The translations under genes and the position numbers were made by a program. Positions 1-9,878 of a DNA stretch of 64,000 nt are shown here, in pieces. Every line of letters begins with the position of its first letter. Position 1 is the first letter of the stretch. The notes below the pieces were generated by a model. That model made no database searches. It was given only the letters and a program-made list of their open reading frames with translations, and was not told the DNA's origin. This DNA comes from an uncultured Muribaculaceae bacterium (GTDB taxonomy: Bacteria > Bacteroidota > Bacteroidia > Bacteroidales > Muribaculaceae), in NCBI GenBank assembly GCA_944321875.1, contig CALUMX010000015.1, forward strand, positions 1 through 64,000, written 5' to 3'.

Positions 1-77
1 GGTGGGTGTTGACGGATTCGAACCGCCGACCCTCTGCTTGTAAGGCAGATGCTCTGAACCAGCTGAGCTAAACACCC
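1..77 (-). tRNA. tRNA-Val (anticodon UAC)
   Basis: Read on the minus strand the segment folds as a complete cloverleaf. A 7-bp acceptor stem pairs GGGTGTT with AACACCC, the D-arm starts GCTC, the anticodon stem TCTGC/GCAGA encloses the loop CTTACAA, and the T-loop is TTCGAAT. Position 33 is T and positions 34-36 are TAC, so it reads valine GUA codons. The discriminator A and the first two bases of an encoded CCA end lie at positions 3-1; the last A falls outside the window. A promoter lies just upstream at 100-130. Confidence 0.96.
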
Positions 78-919
78 GTGCTTTTCGTTTTTTGCTCTGC
101 AAAGGTCGTTCAAATTTTTGAAACTGCAAAATTTTTCGGCAATTTTTTTACAATAAAAATCGTTTTGGACGGATACTTCTTCGTAAGGTGTTGATTTATA
201 AGTGTGTCAGAAATCTGCTTTAGGCGAACTTTTTTTGAAGAGCATGACCGGAGGAAAGTGGTAGTGGGAGGGAATGTCTATTATACAATAAGGAAACAGA
301 GAGGGAGGCATGGGACAGTTACTGGGAGAGTAGTGCTTTTCGGTGCGTTTTTGCGCACGAGGTATAAGAATCTGTTCTTGCTGAAAGCGGAAAAGTAATT
401 TTGACTCTGTCTTGAAAGTGATGGTTTTAGGTTCTAAAAGACTGGCATGAGGTAGGGAAGACGTTTTTTCGGAGGTGCGCGTATTAACATTTCGATTAAA
501 GGTTGTTAACGTTTCGGATGCGGGGAAAGCGTGTGTTTAATAGCAGTGTTGAGGGGTGTGTTTTGCTTTGGTTCACACTTTTTGCTTTTCGGCGTTTTTA
601 AGTGAATAAATTTTGGGGAAGATACATTATAAATAAAATCCCTTATTTAATAGGTTCTTTTGTTTTGATTTCTTATATTTAGCAATTAGAGTACTCCAAA
701 GTAGTGTTTGAAGTGATTTGTGTTATATAACATAATTCCAGAATATAAAAAACGGTTTAAAACATTAAAAATGTATTATTGAATACAAAAATATGTTATC
801 GGCTGTTGCCGATGTTGAAAATTTTAGATTAATTTGTTCCGTCTTTGTAAAGATGGAACGCGTGGTGTCCGTATATCACGCTTTTATTCAGAATATAAAG
901 AGACCTAATCATAGAATCA
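78..919. other. AT-rich non-coding region upstream of the first susC
   Basis: I see no convincing gene in these 842 bases. The only open frame of note (204-398, 64 codons) has no recognisable features. Besides the tRNA promoter, the stretch contains a perfect 12-bp palindrome TGTTATATAACA (721-732) and a short hairpin ATCGGC-TGTT-GCCGAT (798-813), both within 200 nt of the susC start and possible regulator sites. No exact TAnnTTTG promoter was found close to the gene. Confidence 0.6.
100..130 (-). promoter_or_regulatory. Bacteroidota-type promoter of tRNA-Val
   Basis: On the minus strand GACCTTTG (100-107) resembles the -7 consensus TAnnTTTG and TTTG (127-130) the -33 element, 19 nt apart. 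It sits about 23 nt upstream of the mature tRNA 5' end. The first base of the -7 box is G rather than T, so it is a one-mismatch match. Confidence 0.5.
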
Positions 920-963
920 ATGTTTAATCTTGAATCAAGTATGGATAAATTTGCTAAACGAAA
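919..963 (+). repeat. Direct repeat copy 1: conserved susC leader
   Basis: These 45 nt match 6468-6512 at all but two positions (946 T/C, 956 A/G), while flanking upstream DNA and the following signal-peptide codons differ. The stretch includes both candidate start codons and the dyad CTTGA-A-TCAAG just before the second ATG. A shared CCTAAT also lies 10-15 nt upstream of each copy. Confidence 0.8.
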
Positions 964-3900
964 AAAAACGGCAAGCCGCAGACTATTTGCGACCACATCG
1001 GTTGCTCTTTGCCTTTTAGGAGGCGGCTTCGGATTGAGTGAGGCTCATGCAGCGCCAATCCCTCAGTCAACGACAACTAATGCGACACAAACTGTATCCG
1101 GTACTGTTGTCGATATGGCGGGTAATCCGCTTGTCGGTGCCAACATCCTTGAAAAAGGAACGAAGAACGGTATCGTAACAGACCTTGACGGACGTTTCAG
1201 CTTGAAGGTTGCCAATGGCGCTCAGCTTGAAATTTCCTATGTAGGTTATGAATCTACAGTCGTAAAAGCAGCAAGCAACATGGAAATCCGCCTGAAAGAA
1301 GACAATGCGCTTCTGGAAGAGGTGGTGGTAGTCGGTTACGGTACACAAAAGAAAGTGAACCTCACCGGTTCTGTTGCCAACATCGACGTTGAGGAGGCAA
1401 TCGGCAGCCGTCCTATCACAGACGTTGCGAAAGCATTGCAGGGTGTTTCTCCTGGTTTGAGCGTTACGACCAACGTGGGTGGTCTGGGCGTTGATTCCAA
1501 AATCAAGCTCCGTGGTTCAACAGGTTCGTTGAATGCGACAGAGGGTACTTCTCCGCTTATCTTGGTGGACAACGTGGAGGTGCCGAGCCTTAGCTTGGTG
1601 AACCCTGACGACATCGCCAGCATTTCAGTGCTGAAGGATGCAGCTTCTTCATCTATCTACGGTACGCGTGCCGCATGGGGTGTGATTTTGATTACAACCA
1701 AGACTGGTAAGCGCAACGAAAAGCCGACAGTAACTTATTCAAATAACTTCGCATGGAGCACACCGACAACCATGCCGCAGGTGGCTAAGTCCTACGACAG
1801 CGCACAGGCTGCCCTTATCGCCGCTCAGCGTGCCGGTAACAATACGGTATCCTCTATCGGTTACAATATCGACGAGCTCGCCATCCAGAAAATGAAGGAA
1901 TGGGAAGCTCAATACGGTGGTATGTCACAGGAAGAACTCGGCGAGATGAAACTCGGCCGTGACTTCGAGCAACGTGGTGGCAAGTATTACTTCTACCGCA
2001 GCTTCGACCCGCTGGAACTTTTCCTGAAGGACTGGACTCCGCAACAGAAGCATAACCTGTCAATCGCCGGCGGTAGCGACAAGACTACTTATAACGTCAG
2101 CCTCGGTTATTTGAACCAGAAGGGTGTCATCAAGGTGAACGAAGATACTTATGACCGCTTCACTTTGAATGCTACAGTCAACACTCAGCTCCGCGACTGG
2201 TGGTCATTCCACTCAAATGTAATGTTCTCCCGCGACAGCAAGGAAGAGCCGTATCAATATACAAGCGGTTATTCAGACATCTGGTATTACCTGCTTCGCT
2301 GGCCGGCATTCTATCCTTATTCATCTTACGAAGGCGTGCCTTTCCGCTCAGCTATCACAGAGGTAGAGCAGGCTAAGCACATGAAGACAACCAACAACTA
2401 CGTTCGTACAAACGTTGGTACAACTCTTTCTCCGATTTCCGGTCTTGACATCAACTTCGACTATACGTTCGCTCTCTACAACACTTATCAGAAGCGTGAA
2501 GGTGGTCAAGTTTGGGGTTGGGATATGTTCAACACTACAAACCCGTTGACTTACTCAAGCTTCTACGGTACAACTCACGACCGCGTATCAGAGGAAAGCA
2601 ACTATACGATGATGAATACATTCAAGGCTTATGCTACTTACACGAAGACATTCGAAGACAAGCATAACTTGAAGGTGATGGTCGGTATGGATGCTGAATC
2701 ACGCGAAAATCTCGGTCACTATTCAGAGCGCCGTCAGCTCATCAGCCTCGATATGCCGGAAATCTCATTGGCAGTAGGCGACCAATACGTTGACGAAGGC
2801 AACGCCTTCCACAACGACCAGGCTTCTGCCGGTTTCTTCGGCCGTATCAACTACGACTACCTCGGCAAGTACCTCCTCGAGGTGAATGCCCGTTACGACG
2901 GTTCTTCCAAGTTCCCGGAAGATGACAAGTGGGCGTTGTTCCCATCTGTATCTGCAGGTTGGCGTCTGAGCGATGAAAAGTTCATGGACTGGTCTAAGTC
3001 AGTGCTCAGCAACATGAAGCTCCGCGGTTCTTGGGGTACAATCGGTAACCAGGACGTAGCAGCCAACGCCTTCCTTTCAACAATGGGTGTAGGCTCATCT
3101 TCAGGTTGGGTTATCGACGGCAAGGAATTGCCTTACATCGGAGTTCCGTCCATCATTTCTCCGTCATTGACTTGGGAGCGTATCTCAACTGTTGACGTCG
3201 GTTTCGATGCTCGTTTCTTCAACAATGAATTCGGTATCACATTCGACTGGTATCAACGTATGACTACCGGCATGCACTCTCCGGGTGAGACACTTCCGTC
3301 TACTTACGGTAGCGCGACATTCCCGTTGGTCAACGAGGGTGAAATCCGCGGCCGCGGTTTCGAATTGGCTTTGGACTACAACCACACATTTGACTGCGGT
3401 CTTGGCTTGACATTGACAGCCAACCTCTCAAAGGTGCGTGAGGTAATCACGAAGTACAACAACCCGAACAAGAACATCTACGGTAACTACGAAGGCAAAA
3501 TCCTCGGTGAAATCTGGGGTTACGAGACAGACCGCCTCTTCCAATATGAAGACTGCTATCAGGATGCCGACGGCAAGTGGTTTATCGACACTACGAAGCC
3601 GGGTATCGCAGACCAGTCACTCTACGAGACAGGTAGCTTCAAATATGGCCCGGGCGACGTGAAGTATAAGGACCTTAACGGTGACGGTAAGATTACTTAC
3701 GGAAAGCAGACGCTCGAAGACCACGGCGACTTGAAGCGCATCGGTAACACTTTGCCTAACTTCGAATACGGTTTCTCACTTGGTTTGACATATAAGGGAT
3801 TTGACTTCTATACATTCTTCCAGGGCGTAGGCTCACGCGACGTATGGGTAGTTGGTCAGACTGGTATCCCGGGCTTCATGCCGAGCGAAGGTTGGTTGGA

Positions 3901-4267
3901 ACACCAGATGGACTACTGGACTCCGGAAAACACTGACGCGTTCTATCCGACTCCGACATCTCACTCTTGGATTAACGACGGTCAGAACTTCCTGCGCCAG
4001 ACTCGTTATCTGCAAGACATGTCTTACCTCCGTTGCAAGAACATCACTTTGGGCTATACATTCCCGGAAAGCTGGATGAAGGCTATCACGTTCACTTCCG
4101 GCCGTGTATATGTCAGCGCTGAAAACGTGTTTGAGTTTACAAACACAGTGATTCCGGTAGACCCGGAAACTACGGAAAATGCAGCTCCGTCCAACGGTCA
4201 ATACAAGTTCGGTAAGAGCTATCCGTTTATGAGAACAGTTTCATTTGGTCTTCAACTTACATTCTAA
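920..4267 (+). CDS. SusC-type TonB-dependent outer-membrane transporter (pair 1)
   Basis: Outer-membrane beta-barrel that imports a ligand captured by its SusD partner, driven by TonB. After an Arg/Lys-rich signal peptide (cleavage near AHA-AP, residue 45) comes a carboxypeptidase-regulatory-like domain (about 58-125, with TDLDGRFSL), a TonB-box-like stretch EEVVVVGYG (133-141), a plug (about 146-250) with IRG-like and SIYGTRAAWGVI signatures, and a long barrel ending in Phe (LQLTF). The length of 1115 residues is normal for SusC. Two starts are possible: ATG 920 or ATG 941; the second gives a more ordinary signal peptide, but both are kept in the paralogue at 6469. susD follows after 9 nt. 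The substrate cannot be told; no degradative enzyme is adjacent. Confidence 0.95.
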   Translation: MFNLESSMDKFAKRKKTASRRLFATTSVALCLLGGGFGLSEAHAAPIPQSTTTNATQTVSGTVVDMAGNPLVGANILEKGTKNGIVTDLDGRFSLKVANGAQLEISYVGYESTVVKAASNMEIRLKEDNALLEEVVVVGYGTQKKVNLTGSVANIDVEEAIGSRPITDVAKALQGVSPGLSVTTNVGGLGVDSKIKLRGSTGSLNATEGTSPLILVDNVEVPSLSLVNPDDIASISVLKDAASSSIYGTRAAWGVILITTKTGKRNEKPTVTYSNNFAWSTPTTMPQVAKSYDSAQAALIAAQRAGNNTVSSIGYNIDELAIQKMKEWEAQYGGMSQEELGEMKLGRDFEQRGGKYYFYRSFDPLELFLKDWTPQQKHNLSIAGGSDKTTYNVSLGYLNQKGVIKVNEDTYDRFTLNATVNTQLRDWWSFHSNVMFSRDSKEEPYQYTSGYSDIWYYLLRWPAFYPYSSYEGVPFRSAITEVEQAKHMKTTNNYVRTNVGTTLSPISGLDINFDYTFALYNTYQKREGGQVWGWDMFNTTNPLTYSSFYGTTHDRVSEESNYTMMNTFKAYATYTKTFEDKHNLKVMVGMDAESRENLGHYSERRQLISLDMPEISLAVGDQYVDEGNAFHNDQASAGFFGRINYDYLGKYLLEVNARYDGSSKFPEDDKWALFPSVSAGWRLSDEKFMDWSKSVLSNMKLRGSWGTIGNQDVAANAFLSTMGVGSSSGWVIDGKELPYIGVPSIISPSLTWERISTVDVGFDARFFNNEFGITFDWYQRMTTGMHSPGETLPSTYGSATFPLVNEGEIRGRGFELALDYNHTFDCGLGLTLTANLSKVREVITKYNNPNKNIYGNYEGKILGEIWGYETDRLFQYEDCYQDADGKWFIDTTKPGIADQSLYETGSFKYGPGDVKYKDLNGDGKITYGKQTLEDHGDLKRIGNTLPNFEYGFSLGLTYKGFDFYTFFQGVGSRDVWVVGQTGIPGFMPSEGWLEHQMDYWTPENTDAFYPTPTSHSWINDGQNFLRQTRYLQDMSYLRCKNITLGYTFPESWMKAITFTSGRVYVSAENVFEFTNTVIPVDPETTENAAPSNGQYKFGKSYPFMRTVSFGLQLTF

Positions 4268-4276
4268 AAACGATTT

Positions 4277-6100
4277 ATGAAAACAAAAATATTTGCAATT
4301 CTTGCATTGGCATTTGCTGCTTCGTCCTGTGCGGATTTCTTGGAACGTCCGCCGATGGACCAGGTAGAAAATACACCTGAATTCTATAATAATGAGAATA
4401 ATGTAAAGTCAACTGTTGACGGTTGGTACGACATCTATTTCACCGGCTACATGACAGGTTGGGAGCGTTCTGATTTCTTTGAGGGCACAACCGTAGCTGA
4501 ATGGTGCGACGACCTCGCTCAGCAGGAAGCTAACTTCTTCACGACAGTGGCTCCGGCAACCAGCACGGACTGGAACTTTGAGAACGTTCGCCGTATCAAC
4601 ATCCTTATCGCAGGTGTTGAGGGTTCTACGCTTTCTCAGGATGTGAAGAACCACTGGATTGGTATCGGCCGCTTCTTCCGCGCTATGGAATATGCGAAAC
4701 TCGTTAGAAAATTCGGCGATGTGCCTTTCTATGACAAGGAAGTGAGCAGCACCGACGTGAAGCAACTCTATAAACCGCGCGACAGCCGTGAGTCCGTTAT
4801 GGACAAGGTGCTTGAGGACCTTACTTTCGCAGCCAACAACGTAAGAGTGAAGGACGGAACAACAGGTCTTTCTGTCAACCGTGCCGTTGTTGACGCTTTC
4901 TTCTCCCGCATCATGCTTTTCGAGGGAACATGGCAGAAGTACCGCGAGCACAACGACGAGTTGGCCAAGAAGTATCTTGAAGAGGCTAAGAAGGCCGCTG
5001 CCCGCGTTATGGACGGAACTTCCGGTTCTACATACAGCATTTCCAGCGACTACAAGGCGCTGACTACTTCAGTTGACTTGGCTGGTAATCCTGAAATGCT
5101 TCTCTACCGTTCTTATGTAGCCGGTGTGGTTACTCACGGTGAGATGTCATGGCAGATTGAGCAGACTCAGACAAGCTCTCCATCAAAAGACTTGGTTGAC
5201 AGCTATCTGACAACAAACGGTCTTCCTATCGCTCAATCAGGCAACGATTTGTTCAAGGGCGACAAGGATTTCACTTCTGAAATGCAGAACCGTGACCCGC
5301 GTCTGGCTGCCAATGTTTACCAAGACCGTCTTCACCTGACAGGCGTTGACGCTTTGTATGCCATCAGCGGTTATCTCGGCAACCGTTTCATCAATGAGAA
5401 GCTGATTGGTACAGCTGACGGTCAGAGCAACACGAACGTTACCGACGCTCCTATCATGAAGTACAACGAAGTGCTGTTGAACTACCTCGAGGCAGCTGCT
5501 GAATTGAACGACATGGGTGCCTACACATTGACTCAGGCTGACTTGGACAATACAATCAACCTTATCCGCAAGCGTCCGGGTGTAGACATGCCGGAAGTAA
5601 CATTGAGCGGTGACAAGTTTGCGGTTAACGGTGTCGCTATCGACGACCCGAACCGTGACAAGGGTAACGCTCAGGTGGCTGGTGACTATGAGGTTTCTCC
5701 GATTCTTTGGGAGGTACGTCGTGAGCGCCGCGTTGAGTTGGTTTACGAAGGTATCCGTTTCGACGATATCCGTCGTTGGGGTAAGCTCCACTATGCCGAC
5801 ATGACATTGAACCCGAAGGTGAACATGGGTGCATGGCTTGACAAGGAGAAATTCGTGGCTGAATACAACGCTGTTAATCCTGACAAGACAATCACTCTCG
5901 ACGACTTGAAGTCAGTTGTTCTCGAAGGTGGTGGCAACGCAGGTTACATCATCCCGATTCAGGCTCAGTCGCTGAAGCGTACTTATGCTGAGAAGGATTA
6001 TCTGTACCCGATTCCTACTGGTCAGATTTCACTTTACGAAAGCAAGGCTGCTCAAGTTGGTGACCCGACTTTGAAGCTCGAGCAGAATCCGGGTTGGTAA
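4277..6100 (+). CDS. SusD/RagB-family surface lipoprotein (pair 1)
   Basis: Surface ligand-binding lipoprotein that acts as a lid on the SusC barrel encoded just upstream. It has a short lipoprotein signal peptide with lipobox ASSC (Cys18). The N-terminal region carries the helical tetratricopeptide-like fold typical of SusD (WIGIGRFFRAMEYAKLV, FGDVPFYD), and the C-terminal RagB/SusD region has the diagnostic WEVRRERRVEL...GIRFDDIRRWG pattern and ends in the usual QNPGW. At 607 residues it is of typical size. The 9-nt spacing from susC implies one transcript, closed by the hairpin at 6138. The ligand is unknown. Confidence 0.95.
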   Translation: MKTKIFAILALAFAASSCADFLERPPMDQVENTPEFYNNENNVKSTVDGWYDIYFTGYMTGWERSDFFEGTTVAEWCDDLAQQEANFFTTVAPATSTDWNFENVRRINILIAGVEGSTLSQDVKNHWIGIGRFFRAMEYAKLVRKFGDVPFYDKEVSSTDVKQLYKPRDSRESVMDKVLEDLTFAANNVRVKDGTTGLSVNRAVVDAFFSRIMLFEGTWQKYREHNDELAKKYLEEAKKAAARVMDGTSGSTYSISSDYKALTTSVDLAGNPEMLLYRSYVAGVVTHGEMSWQIEQTQTSSPSKDLVDSYLTTNGLPIAQSGNDLFKGDKDFTSEMQNRDPRLAANVYQDRLHLTGVDALYAISGYLGNRFINEKLIGTADGQSNTNVTDAPIMKYNEVLLNYLEAAAELNDMGAYTLTQADLDNTINLIRKRPGVDMPEVTLSGDKFAVNGVAIDDPNRDKGNAQVAGDYEVSPILWEVRRERRVELVYEGIRFDDIRRWGKLHYADMTLNPKVNMGAWLDKEKFVAEYNAVNPDKTITLDDLKSVVLEGGGNAGYIIPIQAQSLKRTYAEKDYLYPIPTGQISLYESKAAQVGDPTLKLEQNPGW

Positions 6101-6137
6101 TTCAACCGGCATTCCGTAAAGGATAAATAATAAGAAA

Positions 6138-6174
6138 GGGAGTTGTGCCGAATGGCGGCACAGCTCCCTTTTGT
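6138..6174 (+). terminator. Rho-independent terminator after SusCD pair 1
   Basis: GGGAGTTGTGCCG and CGGCACAGCTCCC form a 13-bp stem with one G-T pair and a short loop, followed by TTTTGTTTT. It lies 37 nt after the susD stop, so the two SusCD pairs are probably separate transcripts. Confidence 0.88.
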
Positions 6175-6467
6175 TTTCTCTCCGGAAGTCCTTTCCGAAA
6201 GGTTGGTGAATAGCTGAAAATGGCTTTGCAAAAGGAGGTATGGATGATTATGTGTTGAATAACATGGTTTATGAGCAATCTATTTTCTTCTCAATGTTGA
6301 AAAATTGCTTCTGATGGTAAAATTTATTGAAATCAGTTGTTTTTCTTAAAAATAATCAATTAATTTGCTATAAAATTAAAATAGAACGCACGATCTAACC
6401 GAGAATCATTGTTCAGATTAAAGCCGGATCTAATGCATTCCATTTACCGAGAATAGAAACCTAATAT
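6175..6467. other. AT-rich spacer between SusCD pairs
   Basis: No gene is visible between the terminator and the second susC. The last 150 nt are strongly AT-rich and should hold the promoter of pair 2, but I found no exact TAnnTTTG box. A TTAATTTG near 6360 resembles a TTAATTTG about 90 nt upstream of the first susC. Confidence 0.45.
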
Positions 6468-6512
6468 AATGTTTAATCTTGAATCAAGTATGGACAAATT
6501 TGCTGAACGAAA
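6468..6512 (+). repeat. Direct repeat copy 2: conserved susC leader
   Basis: Second copy of the 45-nt stretch at 919-963, with two differences. It covers ATG 6469, the dyad CTTGA-A-TCAAG and ATG 6490. Confidence 0.8.
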
Positions 6513-9500
6513 GAAATTTACCACTGGTAAATTAGTTGCGACGGGTGCCGTTGCAATGTGTTTGTTAGGCAGCATAGGTGCAAGCGAAGCTAACGCTGCG
6601 CCTATTCCGCAAGTAGTTGCGACCACGAAAGCAACACAAACCGCCTCAGGAACAGTTACAGATGCAGCCGGAAATCCGCTGATTGGAGCCAACGTTTTGG
6701 TTAAGGGTACGACAAAAGGTGTCGTTACTGACCTTGACGGACGCTTCTCTTTGAAAGTGGCTCCGGGCGCAATGCTCGAAATCTCCTATGTAGGCTATCA
6801 GACTCAGACTTTGAAGGCTTCAGGCTCTATGAAGGTGGCTTTGGCTGAGGACAACGCTTTGCTCGATGAAGTCGTTGTCGTAGGTTACGGTCAACAGAAG
6901 AAGGCCAACCTGACAGGTGCCGTTTCCGTTGTCGATGTCGACAAGGCATTGGAAGGCAAGCCGGAGATGGATGTAGCCAAGGCTCTGCAAGGTGTTGTAC
7001 CGGGCTTGTCAGTCATCAATACACAAGGCGGTATCAACGACCAACCGACATTGACTATCCGTGGTATCGGTACGTTGAGTAACAGTGAGACCAGTGCGCC
7101 GTACATCATCGTTGACGGTGTGCCAGTCGATGACCTCTCATTGGTTAACCCGGCGGACATCGCTTCCGTATCTGTATTGAAGGATGCCGCTTCTACTTCT
7201 ATCTACGGTTCTCGCGCTGCATTCGGTGTGATTCTTATCACAACCAAGGGCGGTTCGAAGACTGAGAAAGTGACAGTCAACTACAACAACAACTTCGCGT
7301 GGGGAACTCCTTCTATCCTTCCGGATTACACTTCAGTTCCTGACCAGTTGCGTGCATTGCTCGAAGTTAACAAGCGTGCCGGAACAGATGCCGAATTGTT
7401 CGGTATGTATTTCGACGCCCCGGTAGCCGGTATTCCTGGCAATCCGACGATGCTTGACCTCGCTGAGGCATGGCAGCAGCAAAACGGCGGCAAGAAGGTG
7501 AGCGACTATCGCGAGCTTCGTCCGTTCCAGAGCATGGACGACGTGGGTGACTATTATGTAGACCCAGCAACAGGTAAGGCTTTGTGGTATGCCGACTACG
7601 ACATCGTAGGCATTAACTACCGTGACTGGACTCCTTCTCAGAGCCACAACATCAACGTGAACGGTACAAGTGGCAAGACTACTTACTACATGTCATTCGG
7701 TTACGACAAGAAGGAAGGTGTCCTCGCTTTGAATCCTGATGAATTGCACCGTTACAACGTCAATTTGAACGTTTCTTCCAAGGTTACTGACTGGTTGGAA
7801 GTCGGTGGACGTTTCTCTTATACCGACCGTAACTATACGGCTCCTAACACTCGTCAGAGCACATACCAATACATGTGGCGCTGGGGTAGCTTCTTCGAGC
7901 CTTACGGTACAATCAACGGTTACGACGTGCGTGGTCGTGGCGCATACCTCCGTCAGGCAGGTGACAACTCTACTTCAACCAAATACACTCGCGTTACCGG
8001 TTTCTTGAAGGCCAACATCATTGAAGGTCTTACTTTGAACGCCGACTATACTTACAACACGAAGGGTGTTTCTGTTGACCAGGTAGGTCTGCCGGTTTAC
8101 GGTTATAACACATGGGGTTCTGTATTTGCTCCGGAATATCTTGACTCCAGCTCATACCTCTATCAGGAAAATGACCGCAACAACTTCTATACATTGAACG
8201 TATATGCCAACTATGCATTCAACTTCGGCAAGCACAACTTTAACGTAATGCTTGGTGGTAACGCCGAAGGTGGTGAGTATACTTGGAATTACGCTCAACG
8301 CAAGGGCTTGTTGAACAACGACCTTCCTGAGTTCGGTCTTGCCAACGGCGAACAGACTGTAGGTGGTGGTCACTCACACTGGGCAACTGCCGGTTACTTC
8401 GGTCGTATCAACTACAACTGGAACGAAATCTGGTTGCTCGAGTTGAACGGACGTCTTGACGGTTCTTCTCGTTTCCCGGCTGACAGCCGTTGGGGCTTCT
8501 TCCCTTCAGGTTCTGTAGGCTACCGCTTCAGCCAGGAAAATTACTTCGAAGGTCTCCGCGACATCGTTTCCAACGGTAAGTTGCGTGGTTCTTTCGGTGA
8601 AATCGGTAATGAGGCCGTAGGTAACAACATGTTCATCTCTACTATCGGTGAGACAAGCAACTCTTACTGGTTGGATGCCAACGGTAGCTTGATGACAATG
8701 TACAACACACCGAAGATGGTTTCCTCTACATTGACTTGGGAGCGCATCCAGACTGCAGATATCGGTCTTGACCTCGGCTTCCTGAACAACTCTTTGAACT
8801 TGAGCTTCGACTGGTATCAGCGTAAGACGCTCGACATGCTCGCTCCGGGTTTGGTTCTTCCTGATGAGTTGGGTACTACAGAGCCTTACACAAATGCAGG
8901 TTCACTCCGCACTCGCGGTTGGGAATTGACTGCAAGCTGGAACAAGCAATTCGGTGACTTCAACGTATATATCAACGGTAACATCTCTGACTTCAAGACA
9001 GTCGTAACAGAGTGGAACAACCCGACGAAGACTATCAACAATTACTTCTCAGGTAAGGTTTACGGTGATATCTACGGTTTCGAAACTGACCGCTTCTTCA
9101 CAAAGGATGACTTTACTTACGATGCTGACGGCAACCGCACAGGTTATGCTCCTGGCGTAGCAAATCAGGATGGTCTGGTAGGTAGCGGTAACTTCGTTTA
9201 CGGTCCTGGTGACGTGAAGTACAAAGACCTTAACGGCGACGGTAAGATTGACGGCGGTAAGGGTACAGCTGACGATATGGGTGACTTGAAGGTTATCGGT
9301 AACTCAACTCCGCGCTTCCAATATGGTTTCCGTCTTGGTGGTTCTTGGAAGGGTATCGACATCGATATGTACTTCCAGGGTGTAGGCAAGTGGAATCAAT
9401 GGTCAACAGGTGCATTCGTAATGCCGTTCTCTCGTGGTGCCGATGGTATCTATGCTAACCAGATGGACTACTGGACAGAAGACAATCAGGATGCTGAATG

Positions 9501-9849
9501 GCCTCGCTTGTATCCGGGTTCAGGCTCAAGCGGTACAGTTTCAGGTGTAGCTGCCGGTCAATACAACTTCTATCCACAATCCAAGTATCTGATTGACCGT
9601 TCTTACCTCCGCTTCAAGAACTTGACAGTGGGTTACACATTGCCACAGGATTTGACAAAGAAATGGTACATCCAGAAACTCCGCGTTTACTTCACAGCTG
9701 AAAACCTCTGCGAGTTGATTAACAACAGCTACGCTCCGGTTGACCCTGAAATCGACGGTAGTGAGGTGAAGAACCACTCTAACGGTGTTTGGGGACGTAT
9801 TGCTCCGATGATGCGTACTATCTCTTGCGGTCTCCAAGTGACATTCTAA
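6469..9849 (+). CDS. SusC-type TonB-dependent outer-membrane transporter (pair 2)
   Basis: Paralogue of the SusC at 920 with the same architecture: signal peptide ending near ANA-AP, carboxypeptidase-regulatory-like domain (about 58-125), DEVVVVGYGQQ TonB-box region, plug with LTIRGIGTLS and SIYGSRAAFGVI, and a barrel ending LQVTF. It has 1126 residues. The first 16 residues differ from the paralogue at a single site, far more conserved than the rest of the signal peptide. As there, ATG 6490 is the alternative start. A matching susD follows after 29 nt. The barrels have diverged enough that a different substrate is likely; none can be assigned. Confidence 0.95.
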   Translation: MFNLESSMDKFAERKKFTTGKLVATGAVAMCLLGSIGASEANAAPIPQVVATTKATQTASGTVTDAAGNPLIGANVLVKGTTKGVVTDLDGRFSLKVAPGAMLEISYVGYQTQTLKASGSMKVALAEDNALLDEVVVVGYGQQKKANLTGAVSVVDVDKALEGKPEMDVAKALQGVVPGLSVINTQGGINDQPTLTIRGIGTLSNSETSAPYIIVDGVPVDDLSLVNPADIASVSVLKDAASTSIYGSRAAFGVILITTKGGSKTEKVTVNYNNNFAWGTPSILPDYTSVPDQLRALLEVNKRAGTDAELFGMYFDAPVAGIPGNPTMLDLAEAWQQQNGGKKVSDYRELRPFQSMDDVGDYYVDPATGKALWYADYDIVGINYRDWTPSQSHNINVNGTSGKTTYYMSFGYDKKEGVLALNPDELHRYNVNLNVSSKVTDWLEVGGRFSYTDRNYTAPNTRQSTYQYMWRWGSFFEPYGTINGYDVRGRGAYLRQAGDNSTSTKYTRVTGFLKANIIEGLTLNADYTYNTKGVSVDQVGLPVYGYNTWGSVFAPEYLDSSSYLYQENDRNNFYTLNVYANYAFNFGKHNFNVMLGGNAEGGEYTWNYAQRKGLLNNDLPEFGLANGEQTVGGGHSHWATAGYFGRINYNWNEIWLLELNGRLDGSSRFPADSRWGFFPSGSVGYRFSQENYFEGLRDIVSNGKLRGSFGEIGNEAVGNNMFISTIGETSNSYWLDANGSLMTMYNTPKMVSSTLTWERIQTADIGLDLGFLNNSLNLSFDWYQRKTLDMLAPGLVLPDELGTTEPYTNAGSLRTRGWELTASWNKQFGDFNVYINGNISDFKTVVTEWNNPTKTINNYFSGKVYGDIYGFETDRFFTKDDFTYDADGNRTGYAPGVANQDGLVGSGNFVYGPGDVKYKDLNGDGKIDGGKGTADDMGDLKVIGNSTPRFQYGFRLGGSWKGIDIDMYFQGVGKWNQWSTGAFVMPFSRGADGIYANQMDYWTEDNQDAEWPRLYPGSGSSGTVSGVAAGQYNFYPQSKYLIDRSYLRFKNLTVGYTLPQDLTKKWYIQKLRVYFTAENLCELINNSYAPVDPEIDGSEVKNHSNGVWGRIAPMMRTISCGLQVTF

Positions 9850-9878
9850 CATCATGAATAAAAAAGGAATTTAAAACT

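Noticed and set aside
204..398. 64-codon open frame in the AT-rich region after the tRNA
   Set aside because: No promoter, no recognisable motif, composition like the non-coding DNA around it.
1..919. tRNA-anchored integrative element
   Set aside because: A tRNA next to AT-rich DNA suggested an attachment site, but there is no integrase and no repeat of the tRNA 3' end within the window.
6175..6467. Riboswitch or structured RNA ahead of the second susC
   Set aside because: Only AT-rich sequence with no stable paired elements beyond the upstream terminator.
919..6512. Insertion sequence or transposon ends at the susC leader repeats
   Set aside because: The two copies are direct repeats inside coding starts, with no transposase or terminal inverted repeats between them; gene duplication explains them.
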